Below are positions 18,282 to 28,100 of a DNA stretch of 64,000 nt, in pieces. A program made the position numbers and the translations under genes. Origin of the DNA: JBBATK01 sp044224515 (lineage in GTDB: Bacteria; Bacteroidota; Ignavibacteria; Kapaibacteriales; NICIL-2); NCBI GenBank assembly GCA_044224515.1, contig JBGAKH010000002.1:62001-126000 (forward strand), given 5' to 3'. The notes beneath the pieces were generated by a model, which had not been told where the DNA came from, ran no database searches, and was given only the letters and a program-made list of their open reading frames with translations. How positions within the stretch are numbered: position 1 is the stretch's first letter; each line of letters begins with the position of its first letter.

Positions 18282-19130
18282 CTACATCAACATGATAGCA
18301 GTAGAGTGTTCATAGTCGTGCATGATTTCCGGGAGCATAGACTCAAAGGTGCCGGGCGCTAGACTTAGGTGTTCCCAGATTTCTATTTGCGGTTGCGGCA
18401 CAATGCGATCTCCACCATAACCCAACTCTAGGATGCGTGCCGCGATGTCGGCAAGATGAATAACAGCCACATCCGTATTGTACACGCCATTGATCAATCC
18501 TTCTTCATGCCAGCGAAGAGTGTGGCACATTGAGTCAGGCAGTTGCCATTTGCGGGCAATACTTTCTCCGACACGAGTATGATCTGTACCTAACACTTCA
18601 CGCTCTGTCTCCAAAATGCTGCGCTGCTGTTCGCTTACCATACGCACAATGTGCGCATACTCGTCGCTCATGGCACGCATAAAGAACATTTTACCAAGGT
18701 CGTGCAACAGTCCCTGCGTGTAGTAACTCTCACTATTGCGCACCTTGAGTTTCTTCGCGAGCAGGCGAGCAATGACGCCAACTGCTATACTGTGTTTCCA
18801 CAAATCAATAAGAGTAAAGCTCTGTACGCCAAAATTCTTTGGGAACATTTGGATAACAGAGATAGCTGTGACGATGTTTTTTACCTCATTGAAACCAACT
18901 TGAAACACTGCCTCATGAATCGTGCTGACTCTGCCGCGCAATCCGTACAACCCGGAGTTGACTGTTTTCAACAGTTTCAGGGAGCATGCGGGATCACTGG
19001 CAATCGCATCAGCTATCTGATTCACCGTCGTGCGAGGATTAGCCATCAACTCAAGCATCGAGGTATAGACGCTCGGAAGAGTTGGGAAATCCTCAATGTG
19101 ATCGATGATATGGTCCAGCGTGGCAGTCAC
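18282..19130 (-). CDS. HDOD-domain signalling protein
   Basis: A 282-residue protein starting at GTG 19130, chosen because AGGA lies six bases upstream and no better ATG exists. Almost the whole length is an HDOD domain: FPTLPSVYTSMLELMANPRT, then IASDPACSLKLLKTVNSGLY, FQVGFNEVKNIVTAISVIQM, HSIAVGVIARLLAKKLKV and YTQGLLHDLGKMFF. The HD of LLHDLGK is present, so unlike many HDOD proteins it keeps the metal-binding dyad; whether it is a phosphodiesterase is unclear. Family members regulate motility and signalling through protein contacts. Its gene overlaps closely with the small upstream gene (7-base gap) and precedes the histidine kinase. Confidence 0.9.
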   Translation of the reverse strand: MTATLDHIIDHIEDFPTLPSVYTSMLELMANPRTTVNQIADAIASDPACSLKLLKTVNSGLYGLRGRVSTIHEAVFQVGFNEVKNIVTAISVIQMFPKNFGVQSFTLIDLWKHSIAVGVIARLLAKKLKVRNSESYYTQGLLHDLGKMFFMRAMSDEYAHIVRMVSEQQRSILETEREVLGTDHTRVGESIARKWQLPDSMCHTLRWHEEGLINGVYNTDVAVIHLADIAARILELGYGGDRIVPQPQIEIWEHLSLAPGTFESMLPEIMHDYEHSTAIMLM

Positions 19131-19137
19131 AGATATC

Positions 19138-19476
19138 CTAGTTATTCGTGCCTGTCTTCATCGAATACATTTGTGCCAAGTGTTTGACACCCATTGCAAA
19201 GAGGTCTTGTTCATGGGTATTGCGCGGAAGCCAGGTAATGCGTTGTCGCAATCGCTCTTCAGCAACACGCTTGACCTGAGCGCTCATGACAAACTCCGCC
19301 GTCTCACCTTCAGCCTGAATCCGAACCGCTTCAATGTTCCATGTGCGTATCACACGTAAGTGATGTGCAGTAAGCGCTGCCCCGGTAGGAATGAGGGTCT
19401 GACCGTAGCTATTCATGACCGGCTCGGCCAAAACCATACCTTCCGTTAGCTGATCACTGAGAATTGTCTGTGCCAT
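19138..19476 (-). CDS. Small protein resembling the N-terminal domain of HD-GYP proteins (DUF3391-like)
   Basis: A 112-residue protein, first gene of the HDOD/kinase operon. The first 55 residues (LTEGMVLAEPVMNSYGQTLI, then PTGAALTAHHLRVIRTWNIE and AVRIQAEG) follow the pattern L-x-x-GM-V-L-A-x-P-V / G-x-x-L-x-x-G / L-T-x-x-H that precedes catalytic domains in HD-GYP c-di-GMP phosphodiesterases. The remainder is helical (SAQVKRVAEERLRQRI). It appears as a free-standing version of that domain, so it may act as a partner subunit for the HDOD protein. This role is inference. Confidence 0.7.
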   Translation of the reverse strand: MAQTILSDQLTEGMVLAEPVMNSYGQTLIPTGAALTAHHLRVIRTWNIEAVRIQAEGETAEFVMSAQVKRVAEERLRQRITWLPRNTHEQDLFAMGVKHLAQMYSMKTGTNN

Positions 19477-19521
19477 GAGAATCGTCGTTGTAGATACAAA
19501 GTCCTAGAAGTGGTGCTTCGC

Positions 19522-19548
19522 GTATCGGTAGACGATTCATACTCTTTG
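19522..19548 (-). promoter_or_regulatory. Weak sigma-28-like promoter before the HDOD operon
   Basis: Read on the minus strand: CAAAGAGT, 11 bases, ACCGATAC. Against the FliA consensus TAAAGTTT-N11-GCCGATAA this matches 5 of 8 and 6 of 8 positions with the right spacing, 46 bases before the first gene. Chance occurrence is possible. Confidence 0.3.
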
Positions 19549-19800
19549 CGATCGTCCCTGATCCACTCGTTTCACTGCGCATTGCGCATCAATGAACACA
19601 CACACATTTTGTACCAGTTTTCGACCTTTTTAGCGGAAAATGGAGTGCAAAGACCTGAATTTGATGAGCTCTACGCACAGACACTGTCAACGACCGTGTT
19701 TTGCGCGTTTTTTCGTGCTTGAAAGGCTTTGAAAAGTTCTCATGCATCGGTGTTCAAGAGCTTCCAACAAGACCGTCCAAAGTCCTTCTTCTGTATGCGT

Positions 19801-19835
19801 CACAGGGTGGCTGAGCTACGCTCAACCACCCTGTG
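19801..19835. terminator. Long hairpin downstream of the WD40-like gene
   Basis: CACAGGGTGGCTGAGC pairs with GCTCAACCACCCTGTG around a TAC loop (16 positions, one mismatch). It lies 34 bases beyond the stop at 19869 of the minus-strand gene. There is no U-run, so it could be a transcript-end stabiliser or a bidirectional barrier and not a classical intrinsic terminator. Confidence 0.5.
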
Positions 19836-19868
19836 TCACGCGAATGCAATGAATACAAAACCACTCTT

Positions 19869-22211
19869 TTAGCGACTAACGAGTATAGCCTGCGTCCGGT
19901 AATCAAATGCTGAACTGAGCATGCAGTAGTATGCTCCGGGAAGCAAAGCGGAAGTTTGCAGCACTACTTCTTGTGATTCCGCCGATATGTTCTGACTGTA
20001 CACGCTCTGCCCGAGTTCGTTGTAAACAGTAAATACAGCCATCGAACGAAGGTCTTTGACGGCAAATCCGATCATGCTCTGTGTTTGAAAGGTGATCGGA
20101 AGGATAGTATTTGATCCGCGCTTTTCGTCCGGTAGCGAGGTCGTCCCGATGTCGAGCACGGAACCAACCACGTTCCAGACTTGAACGGTACTTTCTTCGC
20201 ATCCGCCGACGAGGGTGCATCCATCACTCAAGCACAACAGGCTGCGCACAATCGGGCAGTTGATGCGCCACTGACAAACGGTCAAAGGATCAGAACAGTT
20301 GATTGTTAAAAGCTGGCTGTCGAGTGTCGTCAAATACAAATTGCGGTCATCACGACTATAGCAAAAAGCGCTGACTTTCTCAGCCTTTATAGCGTAATCC
20401 AGGAAACTCTGAGCTACGGAGATAAGGTACACCTTGTTGTCTTCACATAACACCGCGAGTTGCTGAGAGTTGTGGGACCAGCAAATCAAACGAACAGACG
20501 CAGGTAGGTTGCGTGTAAAAATCACCTTTTTACGCACTTCAAGATCCACAATCTCAACCGTACCGTCTACATGTCCAACAGCTGCGTAGTGGTCATCGTT
20601 ACTTATCTCGAAGGCGCTCGCTTGAGCTTGTATGGGAATGGCATTGCCTTCGGGTAATGTGTTTGCTAGGGTCTTCAACAAACTCGTTTTGTACAGCCCA
20701 TAGCCGTAGGAGTGATTTGAACAATAGCGAAACATACTGGTACCAATGGTACCGGCGCTCTCCATTCTCTCGGCACTTACGAGGTTGTTTCGCAGAACAA
20801 ACTGCGAAGCATCGGCATTGATATCGACCGGTAAATCTGCTTTTTGGGTTGAGTATTCAGTGCCTGCCGCTACCAGCCACCACTCGCCGTTACTTTTGCG
20901 CCATGTGTTCACAAGGCCTTTGCCCGTAATACAGCTAAAAGATAGGTCTTCGGCATTGCCCATCTCACGAAGACGCGATACGACTGATTCCGTGCAGGAT
21001 GTTTGTGCGAATGCAGGAACCCTCAGATCCTCGAGGCTGTCCATCATACTACACTTTCGTTCTCTGATATTGTTTGCGAAGTAGAGTGTCGTACCCAAGT
21101 CGTCGTAGCAGAATGCCGTTGGCTGAAAGCTGCTGCAATACTGCTGCGAAGCAATCTCTTGTTGACAGTCGATGAGACGCAGATATACATCGGAGCGACT
21201 GAGAGTCAAGTTCCGTGAGACAATGCACAATGTCCTAAGGTTAGACGAAACAACGACCTTCGACACGTCTTCATGCTCCCGAAGAGCATAGGGCAGCTTC
21301 GTCGTCTTCAACATTCTCATCGTGATCGGATCAAATGCTATTCTAATGGCAGAGGAATTGTTGTAGAAGAGTACATACAGACTGTCGCGCGTCGGGTTCA
21401 AATAACTCAATCCCATTCCATAGTTTTCATCGCTCGTCAAACGATACTCGAGGACAGCACCGGTTGTTGCATCGATGGACCGTATGGGATACACGAAGGT
21501 ACTTGAGAGATTGTCTCTGTAGCAGTAGATGGTTTTATTGATTGCCGTCTCGTGAGAAGCATCAAGGAGGATGATGTTTTGGTTGAGTGCAAAAGCCGTG
21601 TCAACCAAGAATTGCGTTACCTCACCGTACTTTAAATCGACATCAGCTACACAATGCACATAAGCGCCGCTTATAGTCTTTTGAACGCGCACCAGCGCAT
21701 GCTTGTTATCGCTCGAGAATCGAAAGGGAGCTGCCCATGGTAGACCGTCAAAAACGCAGGTCTCTGCCGGCTCGCCAAATACTGCATGCTCTTGAACACC
21801 TGTACGTAGGTTGGTTATGTCTAAACCGGACAAGTGCTCATAGCTTGTGCGACGTCCGTAGTGAATCAGCCATTCGCCGTCGGACGAGTAGAGATGGGGG
21901 AAACGTGCGTCCGTGCTCTCGACACGTCGAAGGCGAGTATAGGGCTCGCCGCCTCGTGATGAATTGATCACGGCAGAGTCAGACGCATTCTGCGTCTCAT
22001 AAAAGAAAGTCCCGTCTGCACTGCGGTAGGCTACAGCGTTGAGTCCGCGTTTCTCGGTGTTGATCTTGAGGTCCAGCCGAGCGCTTTGCCCGAACAACAA
22101 GGCAGGAAGCAAGGCTAGTGCAAGCATTAGGAAGTACAATGCGAGCTTCGTGTACAAGCGTCGATTGTTCTCTCGATACTTCTGCTGAGTCTGGGTTGTG
22201 AGAGTTGCCAT
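19869..22211 (-). CDS. Secreted WD40-like beta-propeller protein with T9SS sorting domain
   Basis: ATG 22211 is chosen for a 780-residue product whose N-terminus is a basic stretch followed by one hydrophobic signal segment (LYTKLALYFLMLALALLPAL, then LFGQ); a start further upstream at 22298 would bury it. Most of the chain consists of WD40-like blades, clearest near the end: DHYAAVGHVDGTVEIVDL, VRLICWSHNSQQLAVL, SAFCYSRDDRNLYLTTL and DGCTLVGGCEESTVQVWNVV. The last 80 residues fit a T9SS sorting domain (SMAVFTVYNELGQSVYSQN, LLPGAYYCMLSSAFDYRTQA). It is probably exported and acts as a surface scaffold. No enzymatic residues are evident. It is monocistronic. Confidence 0.85.
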   Translation of the reverse strand: MATLTTQTQQKYRENNRRLYTKLALYFLMLALALLPALLFGQSARLDLKINTEKRGLNAVAYRSADGTFFYETQNASDSAVINSSRGGEPYTRLRRVESTDARFPHLYSSDGEWLIHYGRRTSYEHLSGLDITNLRTGVQEHAVFGEPAETCVFDGLPWAAPFRFSSDNKHALVRVQKTISGAYVHCVADVDLKYGEVTQFLVDTAFALNQNIILLDASHETAINKTIYCYRDNLSSTFVYPIRSIDATTGAVLEYRLTSDENYGMGLSYLNPTRDSLYVLFYNNSSAIRIAFDPITMRMLKTTKLPYALREHEDVSKVVVSSNLRTLCIVSRNLTLSRSDVYLRLIDCQQEIASQQYCSSFQPTAFCYDDLGTTLYFANNIRERKCSMMDSLEDLRVPAFAQTSCTESVVSRLREMGNAEDLSFSCITGKGLVNTWRKSNGEWWLVAAGTEYSTQKADLPVDINADASQFVLRNNLVSAERMESAGTIGTSMFRYCSNHSYGYGLYKTSLLKTLANTLPEGNAIPIQAQASAFEISNDDHYAAVGHVDGTVEIVDLEVRKKVIFTRNLPASVRLICWSHNSQQLAVLCEDNKVYLISVAQSFLDYAIKAEKVSAFCYSRDDRNLYLTTLDSQLLTINCSDPLTVCQWRINCPIVRSLLCLSDGCTLVGGCEESTVQVWNVVGSVLDIGTTSLPDEKRGSNTILPITFQTQSMIGFAVKDLRSMAVFTVYNELGQSVYSQNISAESQEVVLQTSALLPGAYYCMLSSAFDYRTQAILVSR

Positions 22212-22760
22212 GGTATGATAGTAGATAGTTCGTTGAATGTGTATGCCGCCACACCGGTCGCGATGGATGCGTAGGCCCTGTGTTTTTATCACACACAATC
22301 ATACGGAGCTCATACCCGGCCCTACCTTAGCAATACCTTAGCGGTATGGTTCTTGTATTGTCACAGCACTATCGCAAGACAACTGCAACACCTATCCCTT
22401 ATAGTCACAACATGGTTATTCTCAAGAGTTATAAACACAACGAGGCGCTCCGTGCGCCGCATCGTACGATACTCTTCATATTCTCTTCTGTGTTTTTTTT
22501 TCTGTGTGTTTCTCTGTTTGTTTCTCTGTGATGATCATTGCTAACTACTTATTCAGTCAGCCGCTGAGTTACTGTTAATGTCCAAACTGACTAGTCGACA
22601 ACTCACATCTAGTGTAGTATTTAAGTCTGCGGTAATTCCATTGACTTCTGTATGCATGCGTGAATTCATTTCTACATGCACAGCTCTATTCAGCTCTCCA
22701 TAGACCTGCATGTCTCGATTGAATCGTAAACGACGGGAGCTAAGTCTTGCTGCAGCTTAA
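22212..22760. other. Intergenic stretch with pyrimidine-rich tract
   Basis: About 550 bases between two minus-strand genes. It contains a T/C/G-only tract at about 22480-22530 and no supported ORF; the two 61-63-codon frames on the plus strand are composition artefacts of this tract. The promoter of the WD40-like gene should be here. Confidence 0.4.
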
Positions 22761-22795
22761 ACGACACGAGGCTCCCGAAGGAGCCTCTTAGTCGT
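22761..22795 (-). terminator. Two-part hairpin after the chemoreceptor gene
   Basis: An inner perfect stem GAGGCTCC/GGAGCCTC with a CGAA loop (22768-22787) is enclosed by a second stem ACGAC/GTCGT (22761-22765 with 22791-22795). It lies 56 bases past the stop of the chemoreceptor at 22851. Only a short T-run follows on the minus strand. Confidence 0.55.
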
Positions 22796-22850
22796 ACACG
22801 TAACTATAATCCTTTGCGACCTTAGGATTCTCTTGCAGCAGTTCAGCGTT

Positions 22851-24854
22851 TTAGATCTTCGCCGAACCGGATACCAACACATTCTTCTGAGTTGAAAGGC
22901 TTGAAGTACCACTGTTTCGTATCACGTCACGATCCGGATTCATCTGCGCGCTGCGATACACATCGCGCCGCTCGTCGTGTTCTTGGGTCGAACGAAAGTG
23001 ACTCATGAGCTGTTTCAGATTGTCCGTCATGCGATTCAAGTGTTCCGCTGAACGAGCAATCTGTTGCGTAGCGCCGGCCGTTTCGACACTGACATTATTA
23101 ATACCTTCTATGTTGCGCCCAATCTGCTCACTGGCGCGACTCTGCTCTTCCGCCGCAATGGCGATCTGCTCAATCATACGGGACACTGTTTCGGCTGCTT
23201 TCACAATTCCGCCGAGCGCCGAACCTGCTTCCGAAGCGAGGTGCACACCTGATTCAACTTCCGATGTACCGCTGTGGATCGAGGCTACCGCCTCTTTGGT
23301 TTCGATTTGGACGCGTTTAATCATGTCGTCGATTTCACGTGTTGCTTTGGTAGTGCGCTCCGCCAATTTTCGAACTTCATCGGCTACCACAGCAAATCCT
23401 CGACCTTGTTCTCCGGCTCTAGCAGCCTCGATGGCGGCGTTAAGAGCGAGTAAGTTCGTCTGGTCTGCAATGTCGCTAATTGTTGTGATGATCTCCCCAA
23501 TTTGTGCACTTGAATCCCCAAGAGCCTCAACCGTGTGCGCTGATTCGCGAACGCCTTTGGCAATACGATGCATTCCTTCGACCGTTTGCTCAATGATGCT
23601 GCGACCGCGGTTTGCACTCTCACGTGCTTCATGCGCAGCACGAGCTGTTTCCGATGCGTTGGCAGACGTCTCCATGACAATTTTGGTCATCTCTTCGATG
23701 GCGCACACAGCATCGTTCGTTTGGGCTGATTGCTCCGTGGCACCTGCAGCCATCTGCTCTGTCGCCGAGCTGATTTGAGAGCTTGCGGCGGCAGTATCGT
23801 GAATGGATCGTTGTACGTTGTGAACGACTCCACGCAGGGTTTGTACAGTTAGATTAAAACTGCGGTACAGCGGAATCAACTCTTCATCACCCTGTTCCTC
23901 TATTGACACGTCAAGATCGCCGTCGGCCAGACACTGCATGGAATTCACCATAGTATGCACGGCTTCACTGAGTAAGGCTTGGTGCTCATCGGCCTTGGTG
24001 CGTAGAGCTTCGCTCTCTTGCATATGTTCGAGACTCAGTTGTTTCTCGTGCTCGATGCGGTCTTGTGTACTTCGAATAGATTCAACCATTGCGTTGAAGT
24101 CAGTTGCTAGCTGACCAAGGTCAGCTTCGTCTTCAACATCAACATGAATCGTGATATCGCCTTCACGCACTGCCCGTGCAGCGCTTCCCACCTTGTTTAG
24201 TGGAGAAGTGATACTACGTACGATGATGACGTTAAAAAACAGTACGACGACCATGACGCCGATACTCAAGCTCATCAATGCCCAACGAGCCGAGGAAGTC
24301 GACGCTTGCACATCACGTAGAGTTGCTTCACTTTGTTGTTGAACAGTACTGTGTAATCCGTCCAGCGCTTCTTTTAGTGAGCTGAAGGATTCCTCTGCAC
24401 GAAGTACCTGCTCTGAAGTAACGAGATCAGTCTGCTGGTCGATGAGTTGTTTAAGCACCAGCAGGTAACTCTGCAATGGTGTGTCTACCTTTTCAAGTTG
24501 GTTTTTGATGAGACCTTCTGTCGCCAGGGAATGTAACACACGAAACTCTTGCTCTACTGTTCTTGTGCGTGTTTGAAGATCCTGTCGCAAGGGCTGTTGC
24601 GCTTCTAGACCGGTGGCAGATGCATTTATAAGCTCATAGCAGGCATCATGAGATTCATTGACGGCGTTCGTACAACTGTTCTGACTCTCGTTGATATGCA
24701 GCGCGGCAAAGGTCTTCGCGTTTTGAGAGCCGAGAAAACCAATGTCTCGAAATGCAAGTGCAACGATAAGGCTCAAGCCTACTCCACCCAAGACAATGAG
24801 CAGAAGCAACCTTCGGAAAATGCTAAGTCTATTAATCCATCCAAGAGCTTTCAT
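22851..24854 (-). CDS. Methyl-accepting chemotaxis protein with four-helix-bundle-type sensor and tandem HAMP
   Basis: A 667-residue receptor. A membrane helix (about 13-33, IFRRLLLLIVLGGVGLSLIV) is followed by a helical periplasmic region of about 150 residues, consistent with a 4HB_MCP sensor, then a second membrane helix (ALMSLSIGVMVVVLFFNVII). One HAMP follows directly (SPLNKVGSAARAVREGDITI) and a second after a linker (MQCLADGDLDVSIEEQGDEE). The signalling domain contains the kinase-contact hairpin ADQTNLLALNAAIEAARAGE then QGRGFAVVADEVRKLAERT. There is no CheR-tethering pentapeptide at the C-terminus (ends SGSAKI). The ligand is unknown. The gene stands alone, outside the che operon, and a weak sigma-28-like site lies upstream. 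Confidence 0.93.
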   Translation of the reverse strand: MKALGWINRLSIFRRLLLLIVLGGVGLSLIVALAFRDIGFLGSQNAKTFAALHINESQNSCTNAVNESHDACYELINASATGLEAQQPLRQDLQTRTRTVEQEFRVLHSLATEGLIKNQLEKVDTPLQSYLLVLKQLIDQQTDLVTSEQVLRAEESFSSLKEALDGLHSTVQQQSEATLRDVQASTSSARWALMSLSIGVMVVVLFFNVIIVRSITSPLNKVGSAARAVREGDITIHVDVEDEADLGQLATDFNAMVESIRSTQDRIEHEKQLSLEHMQESEALRTKADEHQALLSEAVHTMVNSMQCLADGDLDVSIEEQGDEELIPLYRSFNLTVQTLRGVVHNVQRSIHDTAAASSQISSATEQMAAGATEQSAQTNDAVCAIEEMTKIVMETSANASETARAAHEARESANRGRSIIEQTVEGMHRIAKGVRESAHTVEALGDSSAQIGEIITTISDIADQTNLLALNAAIEAARAGEQGRGFAVVADEVRKLAERTTKATREIDDMIKRVQIETKEAVASIHSGTSEVESGVHLASEAGSALGGIVKAAETVSRMIEQIAIAAEEQSRASEQIGRNIEGINNVSVETAGATQQIARSAEHLNRMTDNLKQLMSHFRSTQEHDERRDVYRSAQMNPDRDVIRNSGTSSLSTQKNVLVSGSAKI

Positions 24855-24950
24855 GCGCTGCCGTTGACGTAAAGTAGTTGAACCGTGCGGTATTCCGTGC
24901 GCGCGTTTGTCGTCACGAATATTGAGGCACCTAATGTGTTTCTACATGTA

Positions 24951-24977
24951 TTATCGTCCTCTTTGTCCAAATAATAA
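24951..24977 (-). promoter_or_regulatory. Weak sigma-28-like site before the chemoreceptor
   Basis: On the minus strand TTATTATT, 11 bases, GACGATAA: the -10 half matches GCCGATAA at 7 of 8 positions, the -35 half only 4 of 8. It is 97 bases before the start codon of the chemoreceptor. Marginal. Confidence 0.25.
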
Positions 24978-25079
24978 GATTTAGTCTGATTTGCAGACTG
25001 TTAATAGGGATCCGAGTGTCTCCAAGCGTTGTTTTTCACAGGCATTTGATAATTGTTGCACCATAGTCTGCAGACAAAG

Positions 25080-25113
25080 AAAAAGAGCGAGAAACAGTGT
25101 CTGTTTCTCGCTC
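25080..25113 (-). terminator. Intrinsic terminator of nifJ
   Basis: A perfect 13-bp stem (GAGCGAGAAACAG at 25085-25097, CTGTTTCTCGCTC at 25101-25113) has a 3-base loop. On the minus strand it is followed by TTTTCTTTG. It lies 61 bases past the nifJ stop. Confidence 0.85.
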
Positions 25114-25173
25114 TCGTATGGTTAGCAGTCTGCAGGGTAGCGCTTTGACAGGGACCTTTGTTTGAACCCGCTC

Positions 25174-28100
25174 TTAGAGATCTTTCAGCATAGTTAGACG
25201 ATCCCACTTCTGACGCAGACCTTCGCCTGCATGCTCCAAGAACTCATGCGCAACCTCCGGATGTTCTTTTCGGATGACATTGAATCGATTCTCCTGATAA
25301 AGGAAGTCCTCGAGCTCAATGCTTGGCGCTTTTGAATCAAGGCTAAAGCGCTTTCCTTTCTCGAGGAGAGGATTGTAGCGGAACAGTTGCCAGTATCCTG
25401 ACTTCACGGCATTGTCTTGCTGGGTAATTCCGCAAGCCATGTCGTAACCGTGTGCGATACAGTGACTATAAGCAATGATGAGACTTGGACCCGGGAATGC
25501 TTCCGCTTCCATTATTGTCTTCACTGTATGCGTATCGTTGGCACCAAATGCGATCTGTGCAACGTAGACTCCTCCGTGAGCGATGGCTTGCCATGCAAGG
25601 TCTTTCTTCGACGTGGTCTTTCCGTTAATCGAGAACTTGGCACTTGCTCCTAACGGAGAAGCCTTGGATTTTTGTCCGCCCGTGTTGGAATACACTTCGG
25701 TGTCGAGCACGAGGATGTTCACGTTTTCACCGGTACTCAATACGTGATCCAATCCACTAAAGCCAATGTCATATGCCCATCCGTCGCCACCTATAATCCA
25801 AACGGATTTACTCTCGAGGAACTCGGCGATCTGAAGAAGCTTAGCCGCATTGTTATGCGTGCTGCTGCGCAGCACGCGTTTGAGCTCGCTTACATACTGT
25901 TTCTTGCGTTGAATTTCAGCATCGGTCTTGTCGTCGAGATTGAGAATCGAATCTGCCAGCTCCGTACCAACATCTTCCCGCATCGTGCGCAGAAGCATGG
26001 TAGCCATTTCACGCTTCTTGTCTGTTGCAAGCTTGATCCCTAAGCCGAATTCAGCATTGTCTTCGAACAAGGAATTTGCCCATGCCGGTCCAACGCCATC
26101 AGCATTCACGGTCCATGGGGTAGTGGGCAAGTTGCCACCAAAGATGGATGAACATCCGGTTGCGTTTGCCACGATCATACGATCGCCAAAGAGTTGGGTC
26201 AACAGTTTGATATAGGGCGTCTCTCCGCAACCGCTACAAGCGCCGCTAAATTCAAAGAGTGGTTCAAGGAATTGAGATCCTTTCACAGAGGCATGATTGA
26301 CGCGTTCACGATCGATATCCGGGAGAGAAAGGAAGTAGTCCCAGTTTTCGCGTTCTGAGTCTTTGATCGGTAGCTGGTCTACCATGTTGATTGCTTTGTG
26401 TCCTTTTTCGGTCTTGCTTTCAATCGGACAAACCTCTACACATAGTCTACACCCCGTGCAGTCTTCCACCGAAACCTGCAACGTATAGACTTCTTGCTCA
26501 CGGTTGAATTCCTTACCGACCGGTGCATGGTGTTTGAAGCTCTGCGGTGCGGAATCCAAGAGCGACTTATCGTAGACTTTGCATCGAATTGCGGCGTGCG
26601 GACATACCAAATAACATTTACCACATTGCGAGCACAATGGCGCATCCCATACAGGAACTTCATCGGCGATGTTTCGCTTCTCCCACTTCGTTGTTCCTGT
26701 GGGAAATGTTCCGTCAACCGGAAAGGCGCTTACGGGTAAATCATCTCCTTCGCCGGCAATGATCTTTCCGAGTACGTGCTGTACAAAGTCCGGTGCTGTT
26801 CCGTGTATTGCCTCTTCTCCTTCTTTGGTGCCGACAGTCAGCGTGCTGTAGTCGATCTCGAAGAGATTCTCCAAGGTCTTGTCAACAGCTTCGAAGTTCT
26901 TCTTGACGACTTTTTCGCCTTTACGTCCATAGGTCTCTTCGATAGCATCCTTGATCCTTTGAATGGCTTCATCACGAGGAAGTATGCCCGAGATAGCAAA
27001 GAAACAGGTTTGTAGAATTGTGTTGATCCGCGTGCCCATCTCGGCTTCACGTGCTACGCGCGATGCGTTGACGACGTAGAACTTGAGGTTCTTGTGTACA
27101 ATCTCCTCTTGGATGTTGCGTGGCAATTCGTCCCAAACACGTTCGTGCGAGAACGGCGTGTTCAGCAGGAAGACAGCGCCTTGTTCTGCATCCTTTAGTA
27201 CATCATACTTTTCCAGATAATGGAAGTGATGACAGGCAACGAAATTGGCTGAGTTAATGAGATACGTTGAGTTGATGGGCTTCTTTCCGAAACGTAGGTG
27301 CGAGACCGTCAATGAGCCAGACTTCTTTGAGTCATACACAAAGTAGCCCTGCACATAGTTGTCCGTCGTATCACCAATGATCTTGATTGAGTTCTTGTTC
27401 GCACTTACCGTACCATCAGCACCTAGCCCGAAGAACAATCCGCGGAAGGAGTGCTGTGCCTCGAGAGAGAAGCTCTTATCGTAACGCAGACTGCGCTTGG
27501 TCACGTCATCGTTGATGCCGATGCTGAAGTGATTCAGTGGTGCAGCGGCATTCATTTCTTCAAACACGGACATAACCATCGCGGGATTGAACTCCTTTGA
27601 AGCGAGTCCGTAGCGTCCACCAATGACTCGAGGTATCGGTCGACCCGAGTGACCGTTACGAATAGAATCTCCGGCAGGATGGTATTCATGCAGTGCGTTG
27701 AGAACGTCTTGATACAGTGGCTCACCGATTGCACCCGGCTCTTTGCAGCGGTCCAACACGGCGATTGTCTTCACGCTGTGTGGCAGTTTTTGCATGAATT
27801 GTCGCAATGGAAACGGACGATACAAGTGGATGTTCAACACTCCCACTTTGTGTCCCTCCGACGTTAAATGCGCCACAGTCTCCTGCACTGCTCCCACTGC
27901 GGAGCCCATCAATACAATCACTCGCTCGGCATCCGGTGCGCCGTAGTAGCTAACGAGCTCATAGCGACGTCCGCTTAACTCCGCAAAGCGTTGCATGCTC
28001 TGTTCTACGATTTCAGGTACGATGTCATAGTAGCTATTTGCTGCTTCGCGACTCTGGAAAAACACATCCGGATTTTGCGCCGTACCGCGTATGAAAGGAT

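Noticed and set aside
23005..23778. Long plus-strand frame opposite the chemoreceptor at 22851
   Set aside because: It is antisense to the signalling domain and owes its length to Ala/Ser-rich codons of the receptor. The same holds for the frames opposite the other two receptors.
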